From NCBI GenBank assembly GCA_000827325.1, contig KN832889.1, forward strand, positions 595,389 through 659,388: a stretch of 64,000 bases of DNA, read 5' to 3'. Source of the stretch: Oidiodendron maius Zn (lineage: Eukaryota; Ascomycota; Leotiomycetes; Myxotrichaceae). The position numbers and the translations under genes are program-made. The notes under the pieces are model-generated. The model did no database searches. It was given only the letters and a program-made list of their open reading frames with translations, and was not told where the DNA came from. Below, piece by piece: positions 58,189 to 64,000 of the stretch; position 1 is the stretch's first letter; the number at the start of each line of letters is the position of its first letter.

Positions 58189-59696
58189 ATGGCCTCCTCG
58201 TATATTCTACCGGCCGTCAAGGTTCGGCATGACGACCCGCCCTCTTACTACGACACTTTGCATACATATAGATGGGTTGCAGTGATATGTCTTATTAATG
58301 GATTGACAGGTATGTCCAATGAGAGACGTCCACTTTTACACTGCTTCTATTGTATGACCTAGTTTTGACTTCCTGTCCAGTTCTCATTATAGCTGCTCGA
58401 TTTTGGGTACGGCACAAGACTTCGAAACGTTTCCGAGCAGACGATTACTGGATTGCTGCTGCTGGTGTATGTGTCCATCTTTTACTGCCCAATGAGAATC
58501 CTTATTTTAATTAGCATATAACTCATATTGTTTATAGCTGGTGTCTATATTCCCTCAGTGGTTCTCCCAGATAGGAGCGATCATATCTGATGTCGAATTA
58601 ATATTCCTCAACAATGAGAGCACATCAATAATCACAATTTACATGTTGGTATGTAGCATAATATCTCTGAATCAATTGAGATCAGCCTGTAATGCCAGAT
58701 TATAGTCTAGCCGCGGTTTATTTGGCTACTATCTTGTATTGTCTTTAATCAAAGTGTCGATGTGTTTTTGCCTATTACAGCTCGGTAAATATATCTGCTC
58801 TACTAAGTTTCCTTGCGACTTACTTTTGGTACATTAGTTTCACGCTCATTATTTGCCGGTCTGCGCTATTTTATTTTTGGCCTTTCCGCTGTTATTATGG
58901 GCCTTGGTATTGCTATGGCTTTTGCTTGGTTTTTCAGATGCCAGCCAATCCAAAGCAATTTTGACTTTTACGCTCCGCAGAATTGGTGCGTTAATAACAA
59001 TGCTGCTAAATATAGTATGTATGGCTTTTGACTTCATCGATCAGATCACTAACTGAAGAGGTAGGTTGGTTAGGTTTAAATGTTAGCTTTGATCTCATTC
59101 TCATTTGGATTCCCTACACGATCTTGCGCCGTGCCCGACTAGATGGATATATACAAAAGACTTTAATGGCGGTTTTTGGTGCAGGTTTGCTGGGAACTAT
59201 TTTCAGGTAGGTATAATAACACCCTTTTCACAAGGTCGAATCTCACCAAGCTAACCCTGCTACCCAGCATTCTTCGCCTTATTCCCCTTATCCAGTCTGA
59301 AGGCGATGATGAATTTACATACTACATGCTTGGAGTAGACTTTGTATTAACTGATCTTGAGATGCTAATGTTTACTATTGGTGCGTCAGTGACAGGTTTG
59401 TAATTGTGCTGTAAGTCCATTGCTTTCAAATACGCTGACACATAGCAGTCGTCTCTAAGTATATTGTATCTGTGGTATTGCATTTCACGAGTATCTCGGA
59501 ATCCAGAGAGCCAAGCCATAGTTTAGTCAGCGGCCTCTTTGGGCCGACCTTATCCGAAAGCCCCCACCCATACACCACCGATAATGTCGAGCTGGTGGAA
59601 GTCATCACGCACCAGTCGATACTCATTCCAGAAAGAGCAAAGTGTATGTTCCCAGCCAACCATGTTCAAAGAGATAGAGATTTCAAAGAAGTGTAG
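58189..59696 (+). CDS. Rhodopsin-domain integral membrane protein (Pth11-like superfamily)
   Basis: ATG at 58189 (MASSYILPAVKVRHDDPPS). About eight short exons are needed; each join keeps frame: WVAVICLINGLT, VLIIAARFWVRHKTSKRFRADDYWI, FLNNESTSIITIYML joined to SSRGLFGYYLVLSLIKVSMC, LLQLVSRSLFAGLRYFIFGL, GIAMAFAWFFRCQPIQSNFD with CVNNNAAKYS, then WLGLNVSFDLILIWIPYTIL, and SILRLIPLIQS, LMFTIGASVT joined to AVVSKYIVS. The pattern of seven hydrophobic helices, the DDYW after helix 2, and the RCxPIxxxxD...WC motif fit the fungal rhodopsin-domain family (PF20684-like). The polar tail of about 60 residues ends at 59696. Likely plasma-membrane sensor; ligand unknown. Seems intact. Confidence 0.82.
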
Positions 59697-62378
59697 TATT
59701 AACCAAGAAAACTTCAAATAATTATGCTCTCGGCTAAGCTGCAGCGTATATTTCGCCAGAGAATTCTGTCGTCATATGGGTTGGGGAGTGGATTGCTATA
59801 AACTTCCTGAAGACGTCAATTCTCCTGATCGGTGTTATGCTTCTGTGATATTGAATGGTCTGGAGAGGTTTTGAGTCGTCTCGATAGCTGTTCAGCATCA
59901 AATTTAAATAAAATGTTTCTTCAACAGTTACCACATAGACTAAAGTCATTGGCCTTTCTCATGAGTTGTGTTTCATACAGTAATCTATTCAAAATCTCAC
60001 GCCAGACCATAACTATTTCCAGACAGAGCAACAAAGTCATCAACGTGGTTGCCATGTACTAGAAACTCTGCCACGGGGGTCGTGGGCTCGGGATGGCTCT
60101 CCACTAAACAGGCCCAGCGTTATCAAATAGGGAGTTGAACACTAGGGAATTGGACTTCGGGGAAACTTATTACTGATGCCACAACCCACACCAAAATGTC
60201 TAAATTTTGAGTGAACTAGACTGCTCGGGCTACCTTTGTTGCAGGAGTTCATCGTAATTAGAGCACTTGGGAGCCATGTGAGCTTACTCTAAGCAGCTCT
60301 AATGAGGGAGGAGGTAGAACGTCAATTTGTAGGTTATGGGTCTTGGTAGCTGCAGCTGCATGCCACTGTTGTATCAAATAGGGTGGTCCAGAAATGCCCT
60401 CGTCTATATCAGTATCTTGCAGATGAGAGCGGAGGAGCATTAGACTGCCGTGCGGAGAAGCCGGGTTTCCAGACGCGTGGCCGTCCCGGTGTGATGTATG
60501 TACGAACTGGTGACTGTAGGCCGCGCTGCCACCGGCGGTCATATTCTATCTTGTAAGCGTAGATAGCTAAAACAACATATTCAACATGTTCCTCTATAGG
60601 AATAGCCAAAGTGGCGAGGTGTGCTGAGCTAAATTGGTACGTACCCATACCGGCCCAATCAGACTCAGCCTCACAACTGAGACATTGTGATGTAGGAGAG
60701 TTAGTTGGCTGCCCTTGAATCCTGTACTCAGCTTGCCTCTGAGCGGCGCCCCGCCGGGGGGAGGGGGAGGAGGGGGAGAGGGGCCGCTGATTCAATGCCG
60801 GCTGCATATACGATGACTGCTATACCGTTCTCTGGGCATCTGGTTTTATCAACCAATGATTCCGAAATGTAGAAGCTTTAATCACAGTAGCCCGAAGGGA
60901 CGCGGTTTTTCCATGGCAGAGTTAATAATTTCCGTGCTGCAGTTTCGGAAGATTAGGCCTTGACCGCAGAGGAATGCCGGTCAAGGACGCGCAGAGTCAT
61001 CTACCCCTCATGCATGCATCAGGACACATGAGCAGAGGGTATAAGTATGAAGAATCTCGTTTAGTCTGTTGAGCCTAAAGAAAGAGAAGACTTCTCTTTA
61101 AATTAACATTCCAAGGAAAGAGTTCTAGCTCATCACCTGTGGAGGACTACAGGATCGAAATTATCAATGATGACGAGGACTATATGAGGAGATGTCATAA
61201 CCTCCCAGGGATACGTATCTACATGTCTGTGGCTACACTCGCTTGATTGGAGTACGAAGATTACATTGGCTCTCAGAGAGCCTTCTGGAATGGGTACGAG
61301 CTTTTATCATCGACAGTTTACTGCATAACGGCATAGCTGAGACAAGGAGGGGGTCGGTTGCGTAGTATTTACAGGATACAGCGTGTATAGGTGATGTGAA
61401 AACGGGCTGACCGGAGTCACCATGGAAGCATGTAAAACAAGATCGACGAAATAATTGTGGGCCGGAGAAGGTAGGTAATGTAGGCGGGTGCCTGGAAGGG
61501 GGAGAAATTTGGCCACCCAGATTCCCGGCGCCTTTCTGTGCCTCTGTACAGCGTTTCTATGCACAGCCGTTACGCAGGGATCGCCCAGATAAGGATGGCC
61601 AGATAGAGCATAGCAGATGTAGGAGCTTACTAGGTTCTCGCATTGCATGCTCTACGCCCGAAAGAGGTTTCAAGATAGTCACGGTCCCAACACCTTCGCC
61701 CAAAGCATTGCAGCACCTTCCTCTACGGGAGTGGAGAGTAGCCTTGGAAATTGGACCTGCAACCTGTCTAGAACTTTAGTATCCTCGCAACTCCCCACAC
61801 CCCTTTTGTACCCCTGCGTCTCGAGGGATCAAATCAAAAAACTGTTCTTCAACCGTCACTGCAAGGTATTCTAGGGCAATCCAAAGCTACTTTAATATAT
61901 TGGCTGATAAGTAAGTTGGGAGGAACTATAACACTAGTGTCGAAAAATGCACTATATCTAGGCCTACGAGGTTGAACCACCACTCAGTATTCTTAACTGC
62001 CGGCCTTACCACAAACCAAAATCTTACAAGACGCTATCATTGCAGATCTTTTACTTCAAGACATACACGGCTGCACTCAACACCCACTCTCGATGGTTTC
62101 CCCGTTGAAAGATTTCCGCCCTGAACTTGAGCAGTGATCTTGTTGAATCAATTTGCATTCTATAGTTTTCGTTCAGTGCCCAGCATCTCAACCTGTTAGA
62201 GAGAATCTTATTCAGCACTACTCAACCGTCATTGATATATATTGTCAACAACATCGATATCAGGTCCTTGATACCTAAGCTATCCCAACTCGCTAACTTG
62301 CATCAGCTCGCCTTGAAGAGGGCAACTTCCACTAGCACATTGGGAGGAAGAGCGACAAGGATATTGCAAATTTCCACT
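59697..62378. other. Long stretch without recognisable genes
   Basis: About 2.7 kb. Frames at 60258-60807 and 61307-61648 (minus) lack domain signatures. A GGGGGAGGGGGAGGAGGGGG low-complexity patch lies near 60756. The last part should be the promoter and leader of the C2H2 gene. Confidence 0.4.
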
Positions 62379-63695
<1,317 letters not shown>

Positions 63696-64000
63696 TGCTT
63701 GCGTATCGGGAATCCATAACCATCGATTAATATCATAATACTTCATCAATAGGTAACTGCTTTGCTGAACGCATTCTCATGAAAAATACAATAACAACTC
63801 CAACCTGTACGTTAGAAGTCGCGGCTGTTACGGCTCTAACATAGACAGCTGCACGATGTAGGGTCTAAGATTGAGAAAAGATGAGAGACAGCAGACCGGT
63901 CAATGGGCAAATTCATGTTGATACTCACAAGTAGCAATCAATATCAGTCCATTATTGCGGTTGACTGGCCGCCATTGGAACAATGACTGATGCAGACTAA
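63696..64000. other. Window end, no gene seen
   Basis: The last 305 bases follow the C2H2 stop codon and show no coding frame of note. Confidence 0.5.

Overview
The window is nuclear DNA of a filamentous ascomycete, probably Eurotiomycetes (Aspergillus/Penicillium-like). Evidence: most genes are split by 45-90 bp GT..AG introns, there are fungal-specific families (C2H2/Zn2Cys6 regulators, a PNP-NACHT-ankyrin NLR, a rhodopsin-domain membrane protein, a G1 peptidase, Frm2-type nitroreductase), and codon use is typical. It is a mosaic of two accessory gene islands around an NLR locus. Exon joins were worked out by reading frames by eye; no search or alignment program was run.

Region A (1-6.3 kb): the 3' end of an aldehyde-dehydrogenase-like gene with a C-terminal membrane anchor, then two divergently transcribed regulator genes. 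TF1 has two C2H2 fingers, a Zn2Cys6 cluster and a fungal regulatory domain; TF2 has only the regulatory domain.

Region B (7.6-27.5 kb): a compact set of catabolic or tailoring enzymes laid out mostly as divergent pairs: CocE/NonD hydrolase <-> fumarylacetoacetase (FAH); small cupin <-> LigB-type extradiol dioxygenase; nitroreductase; GST1 <-> salicylate-hydroxylase-like FAD monooxygenase; GST2; cytochrome P450. No PKS, NRPS or terpene synthase is visible. The set reads as hydroxylate an aromatic ring, open it, isomerise with GST, cleave with an FAH-fold hydrolase: an alternative to the homogentisate (HmgA/MaiA/FahA) route. A short motif, roughly WACCCCACAA, recurs in the promoters of these pairs. 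The island ends in a ~40-bp minisatellite and an eroded copy of FAH exon 1 plus intron 1. A pair of inverted degenerate repeats encloses the GST1-monooxygenase-GST2 block.

Region C (28.4-33.5 kb): one large NLR gene (PNP_UDP-NACHT-22 ankyrin repeats). Its apparent split into two ORFs disappears with a 57-nt intron. Half of its ankyrin repeats carry Asp/His/Tyr/Gly-rich insertions at the same place; the other half are near-identical 33-residue units.

Region D (34.4-57 kb): secreted proteins. Two small cysteine-containing secreted proteins, a broken double-psi beta-barrel gene, GH3 beta-glucosidase with a C-terminal CBM6, a SAM methyltransferase, GH1 beta-glucosidase divergent from a GH55 exo-beta-1,3-glucanase that also ends in CBM6, and a G1 (eqolisin) peptidase. 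The GH3 and GH55 CBM6 modules are clearly related to one another, and an eroded GH55 C-terminus lies just after the GH55-CBM6 gene. This looks like a beta-1,3-glucan (fungal/oomycete wall or callose) attack island. It contains a TIR element of ~600 bp interrupted by a 184-N assembly gap, an LTR-like relic, and a related pair of unidentified eroded fragments (44 kb and 54 kb).

Region E (57-64 kb): a rhodopsin-domain (Pth11-like superfamily) membrane protein and a three-finger C2H2 regulator, separated by long stretches without recognisable genes.
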